Positions 15,912 to 25,650 of a stretch of 64,000 nucleotides of DNA are shown here, one piece after another (position 1 is the stretch's first letter; the number at the start of each line of letters is the position of its first letter). Source of the stretch: DTWD01 sp963662965. Its GTDB lineage: Bacteria; Acidobacteriota; Vicinamibacteria; Vicinamibacterales; UBA8438. Location: NCBI GenBank assembly GCA_963662965.1, contig OY759970.1:4464001-4528000 (forward strand). Direction: 5' to 3'. Both the position numbers and the translations under genes were made by a program. Under the pieces are notes generated by a model that was given only the letters and a program-made list of their open reading frames with translations, ran no database searches and was not told the DNA's origin.

Positions 15912-16721
15912 TTGATACAACTGCGACGCCAGGTCGAGGAGAAGCCGGCGTCGCCGACCTTCGCCGCGCTCGCCGAGGAGTGCCGCAAGGCCGGACTCTT
16001 CGAAGAGGCGATTGAGACCGCGCGTGCCGCGCTCGACCGTTTCCCGACGTACGTCTCCGCCCGCGTCGCCCTCGGCCGCGCCCTTATTGAAGTCGGCCAC
16101 ATCGAAGAAGCGCGCGCGCACCTCGAAACGGTCGTCGACCAGGCGCCCGAGAATCTCGCGGCAATAAACGCCCTCGCGGAGTTGCACAAACGCCTGAGAC
16201 AGGAGGACGTTACGGACGGCGGCGCAGAGGCAGAGACCCAGAGCGGACCGGATGCGCCGCTGTCCGCCGCTGGCGCCGAGATTGACGCTCTTTTGGCGCC
16301 GGTGTCTGACTCGGGGGCGCCCAACGTGACCGTTGAAGAGGCCGACGCGGGGACGGCGGCACTCGATCTGGACGTGGCGCTTCCTGGCCAAGACGAGCCG
16401 GGCCTCGAGGAGTTGGGTCCGCAGGAGATCGTACTTGCACCACTCGGCGACGGTAGCACGGAGATACGCGACGACGACCCGGATACGCCGCTCGCGGCAC
16501 TCGAGGCACTGATGGATAGTGCGGACACCGCGTCCGCAGACGTCGACACCGCGGCACTTGATACGGAGCGTGCGCTGGACGCGTCGACGGCGTCCGCCCC
16601 GGCGGAGGAACCGCCGCTCGACGACGACCCCCGCGTGGTCGTCGGGCTTGAGCGTCTCCTCGAGGCCATTCTTCGGCGACGCGCCCCGCGGCGCGGCGCT
16701 GGGTCCGACAGACCCGCCTGA
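15912..16721 (+). CDS. TPR-repeat protein with long acidic C-terminal region
   Basis: About 269 residues. Residues 1-95 form two to three tetratricopeptide repeats (FAALAEECRKAGLFEEAIETARAALDRFP, then VALGRALIEVGHIEEARAHLETV). The rest is acidic, Ala/Asp-rich and probably disordered. The TTG start at 15912 is weak. An ATG at 15896 in the adjacent frame reads MSESRLD and would lead straight into LRRQVEEKP if one base near 15916 were removed, so the true start may be hidden by a one-base insertion. Function unknown; the neighbouring M24 peptidase starts 25 bases later. Confidence 0.65.
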   Translation: MIQLRRQVEEKPASPTFAALAEECRKAGLFEEAIETARAALDRFPTYVSARVALGRALIEVGHIEEARAHLETVVDQAPENLAAINALAELHKRLRQEDVTDGGAEAETQSGPDAPLSAAGAEIDALLAPVSDSGAPNVTVEEADAGTAALDLDVALPGQDEPGLEELGPQEIVLAPLGDGSTEIRDDDPDTPLAALEALMDSADTASADVDTAALDTERALDASTASAPAEEPPLDDDPRVVVGLERLLEAILRRRAPRRGAGSDRPA

Positions 16722-16746
16722 CCCGTCTCGACGTATTCTCGTCAGC

Positions 16747-17883
16747 GTGCCGGCGCCAGACCAACCCGACCGTCCGCCGGTGGGGGACGACCGCGTCGCC
16801 CGCCTGCGACAGGAGATCCTGGCGCGCGGCCTCGACGCGCTCGTCGTCGGACACCTTCCCAATCTGTTCTATCTCACGACGCTCCGTGCTACGGCGGGTC
16901 TCCTCGTCGTGGGCGCCGGTGAGGCGGTCTTGCATCTGCTCGTCGACTTTCGCTACGAGACGGCTGTCGCGGACCTCATCGAACGCGGGGAGGCACCCCG
17001 AGGCCTCCAACTGACTCGGGTGAGCGGAACCTACGAGGAGGCGCTCGTCGGACTCCTGGACTCACTCGACGCTCGGCGGATCGGTATCGAGGCCGACCAC
17101 ACGTCTGTTCGCCGGTGGCAGTGGCTCCAAGACCGAACGTCTCTCACGCTGGTGCCAACGCTGGAGTTGGTAGAGCGCCAGCGGATGGTCAAGGATGTCG
17201 AGGAGATCGGGGTGATGCGCCGGGCCGGCGCGTTGTTGGCGTCGCTGGTCGCGCCCCTCCTGAGTGTCGTGCGCAACGGACGCACCGAACGCGACGTGGC
17301 GGGCGACATCGACCAGCTCGTCGTCGGTGCCGGTTTCGAGCGGACGGCGTTCGAGACCATCGTCGCCTCCGGTCCGAACAGTGCCTTGCCGCACGCCCAT
17401 CCGACGACCCGTCGTCTCGCCGCCGCCGACCTTGTCATCATCGACTTCGGAGGGGTGCTGGAGAGTTATCGCGTCGACATGAGCCGAACGGTGGTGGTCG
17501 GACGTGCGACCCCGGAAGCTGAGCGTCTGCACCAGGCGGTTCGCGAAGCCCAGCTGGCCGCGATGGCCGCCGCGGTTCCCGGCGTCGCCGTGAGTGCCGT
17601 CGACCACGCCGCCCGGGCGGCGCTCGCGCGCCATCAGCTCGCCGAGGCGTTCGGGCATAGCACGGGCCACGGGCTCGGTCTCGAGGTCCACGAGCTGCCG
17701 CGGGTCGGCCGGCCACGCGACGATGCCGACGAGGTCACGCTTGCGCCAGGGATGGTGTTTACCATCGAGCCGGGCGTGTATGTGCCGGGGATGGGCGGCG
17801 TCCGCATTGAAGATGACGTCGTGGTGACGGCCAACGGCATCGACGTGCTGACGTCGGCCCGGCGTGACCTGGCGGTGACGTGA
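16747..17883 (+). CDS. Xaa-Pro dipeptidase/aminopeptidase, M24 family
   Basis: A 378-residue metallopeptidase that removes residues next to proline. The GTG at 16747 gives the expected short N-terminus; the long upstream extension of the open frame is out of the preceding gene's register and not credible. The creatinase-like N-domain covers residues 1-150. The pita-bread domain has metal ligands in VIIDFGGV, RVDMSRTVVV, HSTGHGLGLEVHE, TIEPGVYVPG and GVRIEDDVVV. Its last bases overlap thiE (GTGA), suggesting a two-gene operon. Confidence 0.88.
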   Translation: MPAPDQPDRPPVGDDRVARLRQEILARGLDALVVGHLPNLFYLTTLRATAGLLVVGAGEAVLHLLVDFRYETAVADLIERGEAPRGLQLTRVSGTYEEALVGLLDSLDARRIGIEADHTSVRRWQWLQDRTSLTLVPTLELVERQRMVKDVEEIGVMRRAGALLASLVAPLLSVVRNGRTERDVAGDIDQLVVGAGFERTAFETIVASGPNSALPHAHPTTRRLAAADLVIIDFGGVLESYRVDMSRTVVVGRATPEAERLHQAVREAQLAAMAAAVPGVAVSAVDHAARAALARHQLAEAFGHSTGHGLGLEVHELPRVGRPRDDADEVTLAPGMVFTIEPGVYVPGMGGVRIEDDVVVTANGIDVLTSARRDLAVT

Positions 17884-18518
17884 AGAGGTTGTCGCTCCCG
17901 CGGCTCTACGTCATCGTCGACGCCGACGTCGCCGAGCGCCACGGCTGGACCGTTTCCACCCTCGGCGCCGCCTATCTCGACGGCGGTGCGACCCTGCTTC
18001 AGCTCCGCTGCCGGCACCGGCGGACCGGTGAGTGTCTGGCGTGGGCCGACGAGCTGGTCGTGCGGGCAATGCGCTATGACGCGCGGGTCGTCATCAATGA
18101 TCGGGCCGACGTGGCGCGGTTGTCTGGCGCCGCCGGGGTCCACCTTGGGCAAGAGGACTTGCGCGTCGACGCGGTCCGGGCGCTCGCCGGTCCCGACATA
18201 GTGATTGGGTTGTCAACGCATACATCCGCGCAGCTCGACCGTGCACGTGCCGAAACTGTCGATTACACCGCGGTGGGTCCGGTCTATGGAAGCGAGACGA
18301 AGCGAACCGGCTACGCACCCGTCGGGCTCGACCTGGTCCGTGCCGCGGTGACGCGCGATCCGACGAGGGCGGTCGTGGCGATCGGCGGGATCACGTTGGA
18401 TCGGGTCCCCGACGTCGTCGCGGCGGGAGCGACGAGCGTCGCGGTGATCACTGATTTGCTCCGGGGCGGCGATCCCGAGCGGAACGTGCGCGCCTACGTC
18501 GACCGGCTCGCAAAGTAG
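17880..18518 (+). CDS. thiE: Thiamine phosphate synthase
   Basis: A 212-residue TIM-barrel enzyme that joins HMP-PP and thiazole phosphate to make thiamine phosphate. Motifs are LYVIVDAD at the N-terminus, GATLLQLRCR, VVINDRADVA, GVHLGQEDL, YTAVGPVYGSETK and IGGITLDRV. The starting GTG overlaps the upstream stop. No TPP riboswitch is seen upstream, and no other thiamine gene is close. Its 3' end overlaps the convergent symporter gene by 25 bases. Confidence 0.9.
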   Translation: MKRLSLPRLYVIVDADVAERHGWTVSTLGAAYLDGGATLLQLRCRHRRTGECLAWADELVVRAMRYDARVVINDRADVARLSGAAGVHLGQEDLRVDAVRALAGPDIVIGLSTHTSAQLDRARAETVDYTAVGPVYGSETKRTGYAPVGLDLVRAAVTRDPTRAVVAIGGITLDRVPDVVAAGATSVAVITDLLRGGDPERNVRAYVDRLAK

Positions 18519-19894
18519 TCGGTGTTGAGTGAGCGGACCGTTCCCGCGAGGAACGCGATACCGACGAGATTCGGAAATGCCATGAATCCGTTGAGGAGGG
18601 TGCCGATCGCCCAGACTAGCGGAACCGAGACGACGGCGCCGACCAGAATCATGACCGTGAAGATGACGCGATACGCGGTGATCACCCTCGAGCCAAACAT
18701 GAACTCCACGCACTTCTCGCCGTAGTACGACCACCCGATCAGGGTCGAGAACCCGAACAGAAACGAGCAGAGCGCGACCAGTAGTGATGCAAAGGGCAGC
18801 GATGTGCTGAACGCGGCCGCCGTCAGGTCACCACTCGCGCCCTGAAACGCCGGTTCGGTCCAGAGGCCCGACGTGAGGATGACGAACGCGGTCATCGAAC
18901 AGATGACGATGGTGTCAACGAACACTTCGAAGATGCCGATGACGCCTTGTTGTGAGGGATGGTCGACATTGGCGATGCCGTGCGCAATCGGCGCGCTTCC
19001 CATTCCGGCCTCGTTCGACAACACACCTCGGCTCACGCCGGCCGCGATGACCTGGGCAACCGAGGCTCCCGCGAATCCGCCGAGTGCGGCCGCGGGTTCG
19101 AGCGCGCTGGTCACGATCTGACCGATGACGGCGGGGATCTGAGTCAGGTTGAGCAGGATGTAGCCCGCGGCGGCCAGCACATAAACCACGATCATGGCGG
19201 GGACGAGCCGTTCCGCGACAGCGGCAATGCGTCGAATGCCTCCAAGCAGGACAAGCCCGACAGCCACGGTAATGAGCAGGCCGGGCACCCAGAGCGGCAC
19301 GTCGACGCCGGCGATACTGCGGGCGGCTTCGGTAAAGGTACGCGCGACCGTATTGGATTGCGCCATATTGCCCGTGCCGAAGAGGGCGGCGCAGGCGCCG
19401 AAGAAGGCAAAGAGATAGGCGAGGCCGGTGCCGAGGGTGCGATTCGGGACGCCCTTCACGATGTAGTACATTGGGCCGCTCGCGAGCTCACCCGTCTCGC
19501 GTGTGACGCGGTAACGGACCCCGAGCACCGCCTCGGCGTATTTGGTCGCCATGCCGAGAGCGGCCGTGACCCACATCCAAAAGACGGCTCCCGGTCCGCC
19601 GATGAGGATTGCGGTGGCGACGCCGCCGATGTTGCCGTTGCCGACCGTTGATGCCAGTGCCGTCGACAAGGCCTGGAACTGCGTGATCGTGCCCTCCTCG
19701 CCGCGGTCGTCACGCCGGGCGGAGGCAAAGGCGCCGCCAAGCGCGAGACGGACGGCGAGTGGGAAGCGGCGCAGCTGCACGAAGCCGGTCATGACCGTGA
19801 TCAGGCCGCCAACGACGACCAGCACCAAGGGCATGGCAAACGGCTGCCACACCATCCCGTCGAGGGTCTGTATGTGACCGGTCAGTGTGTCCAT
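18494..19894 (-). CDS. Alanine/glycine:cation symporter (AGCS family)
   Basis: A 466-residue membrane protein with about ten hydrophobic segments. It carries the family signature around GNGNIGGVATAILIGGPGAVFWMW and the second hallmark GVSRGVLSNEAGMGSAPIAH. The family imports alanine or glycine with sodium or protons. It starts six bases after the stop of the NSS-family transporter, forming a two-transporter unit. Confidence 0.9.
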   Translation of the reverse strand: MDTLTGHIQTLDGMVWQPFAMPLVLVVVGGLITVMTGFVQLRRFPLAVRLALGGAFASARRDDRGEEGTITQFQALSTALASTVGNGNIGGVATAILIGGPGAVFWMWVTAALGMATKYAEAVLGVRYRVTRETGELASGPMYYIVKGVPNRTLGTGLAYLFAFFGACAALFGTGNMAQSNTVARTFTEAARSIAGVDVPLWVPGLLITVAVGLVLLGGIRRIAAVAERLVPAMIVVYVLAAAGYILLNLTQIPAVIGQIVTSALEPAAALGGFAGASVAQVIAAGVSRGVLSNEAGMGSAPIAHGIANVDHPSQQGVIGIFEVFVDTIVICSMTAFVILTSGLWTEPAFQGASGDLTAAAFSTSLPFASLLVALCSFLFGFSTLIGWSYYGEKCVEFMFGSRVITAYRVIFTVMILVGAVVSVPLVWAIGTLLNGFMAFPNLVGIAFLAGTVRSLNTDYFASRST

Positions 19895-19900
19895 GGGCTC

Positions 19901-21274
19901 CTAAACCATCGATACGATGGTGGCGACGATGATTGACGCAATCGCGATTGGACAGACCCAGCGGATCAGCGCGCCCCAGAGCGGGGCCGCAGGGAACCAC
20001 GCTTCGTCCGCGCAGAGCTCCTCGAGGGCGCGGTCAACCCGCCAGACATATCCGACAAACACCGCGGTCAGCAACCCGCCGATCGGGAGGGCGAAGTTGT
20101 TCCAGATGGTGTCCATGAGGGTGAGGAAGTCGAGCCCGATGCCGGGGAGGCGAGTCAGGGCGCTGACGGCGCCGTTGCCGAGCGCGGAGGGGACGGCGAG
20201 GGCGAAGATGCCCGTGGTCACCACGCCGACCGCTTTCGGCCGGGACCATCCCCACGCATCGACGCAGTGCGCGACCGGGACTTCGAGGAGTGAGATCGTC
20301 GAGGTGAGCGCGGCCAGGCTGAGCAGGAGAAAGAACGCCGCACCGAAGAGGTGTCCGCCCGGGAGCGTCGCAAACAGACGGGGTAGGACCGTGAAGATCA
20401 GCCCAGGACCGCTGGCGCTCGGGTCGAACCCATCGATGGAAAAACCGGCGGGAAAGACAATGAATCCAGCGAGCAGCGCGATCGTCGTGTCGAGGAGGAC
20501 GATCCAGATGGTCGACACGGCGATACCGTCGCGGCGGCTGAGGTAGCTACCGTACGTAATCATCGCCCCCATCCCGAGGCTGAGCGAAAAAAAGGCTTAC
20601 CCGAGCGCGGCATTGAAGACTCCGATGTCGAAGACGCGCGTGAGGTCCGGGCTCAGGTAGTACGAGAGGCCGGCGGCGGCGCCGGGGAGGGTCGCGGCGC
20701 GCCCGGCGAGAATGATCAGGAGCGCGAGGAGCACCGGCATCAGCGCTTTGGTCACTCGCTCGATTCCGGAACGGACCCCGCCGAGCAGGACCGCCGCCGT
20801 CGTGCCGAGCACGACCAAGGCGAGTGCGGCACAGAGGGGCCCGTTGGAGGTGAACGTGACGAAGAATTCGTTGATCGCGTCAGGTGTCCCGGTGACGGCA
20901 CGGGTCGCGGTGAACCAAATGTACGCCACCGTCCAACCGGCGATCACGGCGTAGAACGACAGGATGCCGGCGCCGGTCAGCACCCCGAGGCCGCCGACAA
21001 GCCACCAGGCGCTGTTTGGCATGAGCGTGGCAAACGACCCGACCGGGCTCTTGAGGGTGCGTCGGCCGATCGCGATCTCGGACACCATGATCGGAGCGCA
21101 AATCAGGAAGACGCAGGCGAGATACACCAGCACGAAGACGGCGCCGCCACCTTGGCCCACTCGCGTCGGGAATCCCCAAATGTTGCCAAGGCCAACGGCG
21201 GATCCGGCGGCAGCCAAGATGAACCCGGATCGAGAACCCCAGGTGCCGCGTGACGGGCTGGTCGTCATGTTCAC
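19901..21274 (-). pseudogene. Sodium:neurotransmitter symporter (NSS) family transporter with an in-frame stop
   Basis: The reading frame covers 457 codons with a single TAA at 20597-20599. The first part (GFILAAAGSAVGLGNIWGFPTRVGQGGGAVFVLVY) is the canonical sodium/substrate site of LeuT-like transporters. The part after the stop resumes in the same frame with AFFSLSLGMGAMITYGSYLSR. In relatives the residue just before AFFSLSLG is glutamine, so CAA or CAG has become TAA. All other codons are intact, which means the mutation is recent, or a sequencing error. The family imports amino acids with sodium. Confidence 0.85.
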
Positions 21275-21362
21275 GTTGAGCAGGCGGGTCGGCCGGCATT
21301 CTACAGAAACTCAAGGTAAACTCGAAACCCGCTACGCCATCCGTCGTGCTCGAAAGGGTTCC

Positions 21363-22397
21363 ATGACCGTAGACGAGACCACTGCGCGCGTGCTCGACGG
21401 AGCCGCCGTCGCGACCGACATCCGCGAGTCGCTCCGTCCGCGTATCGACGCGTTCACCCAAGCGGCGGGACGCCCGCCGACGTTGGGAATTCTGCTGGCC
21501 GGCGATGACCCCGGCTCCGCCATCTATGTTCAGAGCAAGATCAAGCGGAGCAAGGAGCTCGGGATGGGGACGGTTCTCGAGCGGTTGCCGGCGACGGCGC
21601 GGTTCGATGAGGCGTTGGCGATCGTCGCTCGATTCAACGTGAATACGCGGCTCGACGCCGTTCTGGTGCAGTCCCCCTTGCCACCGGGGATGGGGGCCGA
21701 CGCCGGGCATCGGATCTTCGACGCGATCGACTCGGCGAAGGACGTGGACGGTTTTCATCCGCTGAATGTCGGGCGCCTGGTCCAGAAACGTGCGTCGCTC
21801 GTCCCGTGCACCCCGTCCGGCGTTATCGAACTGCTCGACCGGTCTGGTGTAGAGATAGCCGGGCGTCACGCGGTGGTGATCGGGCGTAGCGATATCGTCG
21901 GGAAGCCGATGGCGATGCTGCTCTTGCACCGAAACGCGACGGTGACGATCTGTCACTCGCGGACGACGGATCTGCCTCAGGTGGCATCGACCGCCGACAT
22001 CCTCGTGGCCGCCATCGGACGACCCGCATTTGTGACGCCGGCCTTCGTGAAGCCGGGTGCGACCGTGATCGACGTGGGTACGAATGCGTTGACCGATCGG
22101 GCTCACGTCGAGGCGATCTTTGGGGTCGGCTCGAAGAAGCTCGCGGCGTACGATAGGCGCGGGCAGGTGTGGTCGGGCGACGTCCATCCCGACGTGGCGG
22201 CTGTCGCCGGCGCGTTGACTCCAGTCCCCGGCGGTGTCGGGCCGCTCACGATCGCCATGCTGCTCTCCAACACGGTGATGGCAGCGGAGACCCGCCTTCT
22301 CCAATCCCAGAACTCACTTGGGTTGGCGGCGTCTGGCGCCGGACTGGGCGGCGAGGGCCAGGCGCGACGAGGGAGTGTGGTGGGCCCACAGGACTGA
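21363..22397 (+). CDS. folD: Methylenetetrahydrofolate dehydrogenase/cyclohydrolase
   Basis: A 344-residue bifunctional enzyme interconverting methylene- and formyl-tetrahydrofolate. Start is the ATG at 21363; divergent from the NSS transporter. Motifs are IYVQSKIKRSKELGM with the catalytic lysine, LVQSPLPPGM, DVDGFHPLNVGRL, VVIGRSDIVGKPMAMLL for NADP binding, and the end TPVPGGVGPLTIAMLLSNT. The protein should end near there; about 35 extra Gly/Ala-rich residues follow and may be read-through into spacer sequence. Confidence 0.95.
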   Translation: MTVDETTARVLDGAAVATDIRESLRPRIDAFTQAAGRPPTLGILLAGDDPGSAIYVQSKIKRSKELGMGTVLERLPATARFDEALAIVARFNVNTRLDAVLVQSPLPPGMGADAGHRIFDAIDSAKDVDGFHPLNVGRLVQKRASLVPCTPSGVIELLDRSGVEIAGRHAVVIGRSDIVGKPMAMLLLHRNATVTICHSRTTDLPQVASTADILVAAIGRPAFVTPAFVKPGATVIDVGTNALTDRAHVEAIFGVGSKKLAAYDRRGQVWSGDVHPDVAAVAGALTPVPGGVGPLTIAMLLSNTVMAAETRLLQSQNSLGLAASGAGLGGEGQARRGSVVGPQD

Positions 22398-22438
22398 GGA
22401 GCAACGCCGCCCTCGTCGTTGAGCACAAGCCAGCGGCG

Positions 22439-23062
22439 TCAATCGAAGTGAGTTCTGGGATTAGACGGGGCAGTGAGCTCGCGGTAGACCGCATCGACCT
22501 GTCGCGCCGTTTCCTCGTACGATCCATCGGTCCGCACGACCCAATCGGCGTGAGCCACCTTCTCTTCAATGGGGAGTTGCGCAGCGATGCGCTTGCGAAC
22601 GTCGGCCTCGGGCAGACCGTCGCGGGTCATGACACGCGCGACCTGCACCTCGGGGTCACACGCAACCACTACCACCTGGTCGTACGCATCGGTGTGACCG
22701 GTCTCAAAGAGCAGCGGGATGTCGGCGACGGCGAATGTGGCTGCGGTCGTCTCGGCACAGCGTCGAAACCACGCGTTGATGGTTTCCCGTACCCTCGGAT
22801 GCACGATCGCTTCAAGGTCCGCCCGCGCCGCGGCGTCGTCGAACACGATGGTGCCGAGGGCGCGGCGGTCGAGTTGGCCGCCAGCGCCGAAGAGAGCGGC
22901 GCCGAACCGGGATCGGAGTGCGGCGTGAGCGGGAGACCCGGGCTCGACCACGGCCCGTGAGACCTGGTCGGCGTCAATGGTTGGCACCGAACGTCGTCGG
23001 AGCAGGCCGACGACGCGAGACTTACCGGTGCCGATACCGCCCGTGAGGGCGACCTTACGCAT
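22439..23062 (-). CDS. coaE: Dephospho-CoA kinase
   Basis: A 207-residue P-loop kinase for the last step of coenzyme A synthesis. It has ALTGGIGTGKS at the N-terminus, TIDADQVSRAVVEPG, the lid region and VVVVACDPEVQVARVMTRDGL. Length is normal. It is the final gene of the lapB-side minus-strand run, and a palindromic repeat fills the 99 bases separating it from lapB. Confidence 0.95.
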   Translation of the reverse strand: MRKVALTGGIGTGKSRVVGLLRRRSVPTIDADQVSRAVVEPGSPAHAALRSRFGAALFGAGGQLDRRALGTIVFDDAAARADLEAIVHPRVRETINAWFRRCAETTAATFAVADIPLLFETGHTDAYDQVVVVACDPEVQVARVMTRDGLPEADVRKRIAAQLPIEEKVAHADWVVRTDGSYEETARQVDAVYRELTAPSNPRTHFD

Positions 23063-23065
23063 GGT

Positions 23066-23161
23066 TAATTAGACGGGGCTGACTGCCCCGAACCCCGGCG
23101 CGGCCGCTTATGGGGACCCCTTCGCCCCACGCCGCGGCCGCGGGGGCGCGCCGTGCGCGCC
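23066..23161. repeat. Intergenic palindromic repeat between coaE and lapB
   Basis: Starts TTAGACGGGGCTGACTGCCCC and continues through a GC-rich second palindrome (CGCGGCCGC appears twice in opposite sense) to GGGGCGCGCCGTGCGCGCC, ending at the lapB stop codon. Same modules as the copy at 26540, reversed. Confidence 0.75.
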
Positions 23162-24421
23162 TCAGACGGTGGCTTCCTCGGTATCCTTGCCTTGAGCGGC
23201 GTCTTCGGCGTCTTGGGTGGCATCTTCGGCAGGCGTAATGCGCTCTTCGACGAACGTATTCCACTCGTGGCATTGCGGACATTGCCAGAGCAGTTCAGTG
23301 CTGCGATAGCGGCAACGGATACAGACGTGCGGGTCGAGATAGAAGACTGCATCGTGGGTGAGCTCCACGTAGCGTCGGACCAGAACGGGATTGAAGTCGA
23401 GGGCGGTCAGCGTCCGCCAGATAACCTGATGCACCGCCAGCGCGTGTGGGTTGTGCACCAGCGACTCAAAGAAGAAGTCGAGCGCCTTCGCCGGCTCGCC
23501 GCGAGCCGAGAAGTGTTGTCCGAGTGAAAGGCGCGCGCGCCAATCCCGTGGGTTGGCGTCAATCAGCCGCAGACACACCTCCACGAACCGCGTCGGGCCA
23601 TCGAGTTGCTCGTACGCGCGCTCAAGGCGTTCGAAGGCGAGATATGACCGTTCGGGAGTCGTTCGAATGGTCTGCTCCCAGATGGCGACCGCCTTCTTGA
23701 CATCGCCCTGGGTCATATAGACATCGCCGAGATTGAGCGAGGCGGGCACGGTCTGGCTGTCGAGCTCGAGCGCGGTCTCGAAGTGCTGGATGGCCTGTGC
23801 CGCCGCGTTCTCGCGGACCGCCTGCAATCCAAGCTCGTTCTCGAGGAACGCGAGGATCGCCTGGTCGCGGGGCTTCTCGCCGTCCGGTGCGATATCGGCG
23901 AGCCGCTGTCGAATGGCATGGGCCTCCTGCCACTGGTGTTGCCCCTCGTGGAGCTTCTCGAGATTCAACAGCGCGTACTGGTTGCCGGGATCGAGGCGAG
24001 TGACTTCCGAGAACGCCTGAAACGCGCGGTCGACGAACCCCCCGCGCTTGAAGTCGAGCCCGAGACAAAGCAGCACGTACGCTTGCTCCATCGACGTGAG
24101 CTTGGGACGCTGCAGCAGGCTCTGGTGCAGCTGGATCGCCTTGCTGACCTGGCCGCGTTCTCGATAGAGGTTGCCAAGAATAAGATGAATTTCGAGCGCC
24201 GGCGCATCGAGCCCCGCCGCTTTCGTGAGTTCCTCAATGGCGAGGTTGATTTGATTGGAGACGAGAAAATTGAGCCCGAGAATGTAGTGCGGGGATTCGC
24301 GGATCTTGCGCCGGTCAATCCACCTGCCGTCCCGCAACTTGTACCGCTCCCACGCCTTGCCGATGGCGATCCCCAGCAGCAGCGCTACGCACGATGCGAG
24401 CAGCGCGATCGTATCGGTCAT
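23162..24421 (-). CDS. lapB: LPS assembly protein B (TPR plus rubredoxin-like zinc domain)
   Basis: A 419-residue LapB/YciM relative. Residues 5-22 form an N-terminal membrane anchor (IALLASCVALLLGIAIGKAW). About nine TPR repeats follow, and the C-terminus carries a rubredoxin-type metal site, CIRCRYRS and CPQCHEWNTF. In enterobacteria LapB controls LpxC turnover together with FtsH and so balances LPS synthesis. Its place beside kdsD, kdsA and kdsB supports the same role here. The last 20 residues are acidic and poorly conserved. Confidence 0.87.
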   Translation of the reverse strand: MTDTIALLASCVALLLGIAIGKAWERYKLRDGRWIDRRKIRESPHYILGLNFLVSNQINLAIEELTKAAGLDAPALEIHLILGNLYRERGQVSKAIQLHQSLLQRPKLTSMEQAYVLLCLGLDFKRGGFVDRAFQAFSEVTRLDPGNQYALLNLEKLHEGQHQWQEAHAIRQRLADIAPDGEKPRDQAILAFLENELGLQAVRENAAAQAIQHFETALELDSQTVPASLNLGDVYMTQGDVKKAVAIWEQTIRTTPERSYLAFERLERAYEQLDGPTRFVEVCLRLIDANPRDWRARLSLGQHFSARGEPAKALDFFFESLVHNPHALAVHQVIWRTLTALDFNPVLVRRYVELTHDAVFYLDPHVCIRCRYRSTELLWQCPQCHEWNTFVEERITPAEDATQDAEDAAQGKDTEEATV

Positions 24422-24424
24422 TTT

Positions 24425-24622
24425 TCAGATTGGGGGAATATCGCCCTCGATCGAACGTCGAGTCTCGGGCGCTTCCCCTGGACCTCTTGGCTCTCTCGCT
24501 TGTGGGGCCCCAACGCCCCACGCCGCTCGCTCGCGCACAGCAGCTCCGATGTTGCATCGTACGATCAGAGCGCGCACGGCGCGCCCCGCCGGCACGGGTC
24601 GGGGCCGCAGGCCCCGTCTAAG
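24425..24622. repeat. Two-module palindromic repeat between lapB and kdsD
   Basis: The first part (GGGGGAATATCGCCCTCGAT, then TCGGGCGCTTCCCC and GTGGGGCCCCAACGCCCC) is also found at 49130, 51700 and 56249. The second part (AGAGCGCGCACGGCGCGCCC, CCGCCGGCAC, GGCCGCAGGCCCCGTCTAA) is the common module. No coding capacity is credible in the about 200 bases. Confidence 0.75.
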
Positions 24623-24627
24623 TATGC

Positions 24628-25644
<1,017 letters not shown>

Positions 25645-25650
25645 GGGTCT

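Noticed and set aside
15366..16862. 498-residue minus-strand open frame
   Set aside because: It lies antisense to pilM, the TPR gene and the peptidase, is arginine-rich and has no recognisable domain; long antisense frames are common in high-GC DNA.
17600..17880. TPP riboswitch before thiE
   Set aside because: thiE starts inside the end of the peptidase gene and no thi-box was seen upstream.
19895..19930. Glycine riboswitch before the alanine/glycine symporter
   Set aside because: Only six bases separate it from the upstream transporter stop, so there is no room for a riboswitch.
20597..20599. Programmed stop-codon readthrough in the NSS transporter
   Set aside because: TAA is the least readthrough-prone stop and no recoding signal is visible; mutation or sequencing error is simpler.
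20880..22304. 474-residue minus-strand open frame over folD
   Set aside because: Antisense shadow of folD and of another frame of the NSS gene; composition is His/Arg-rich without motifs.
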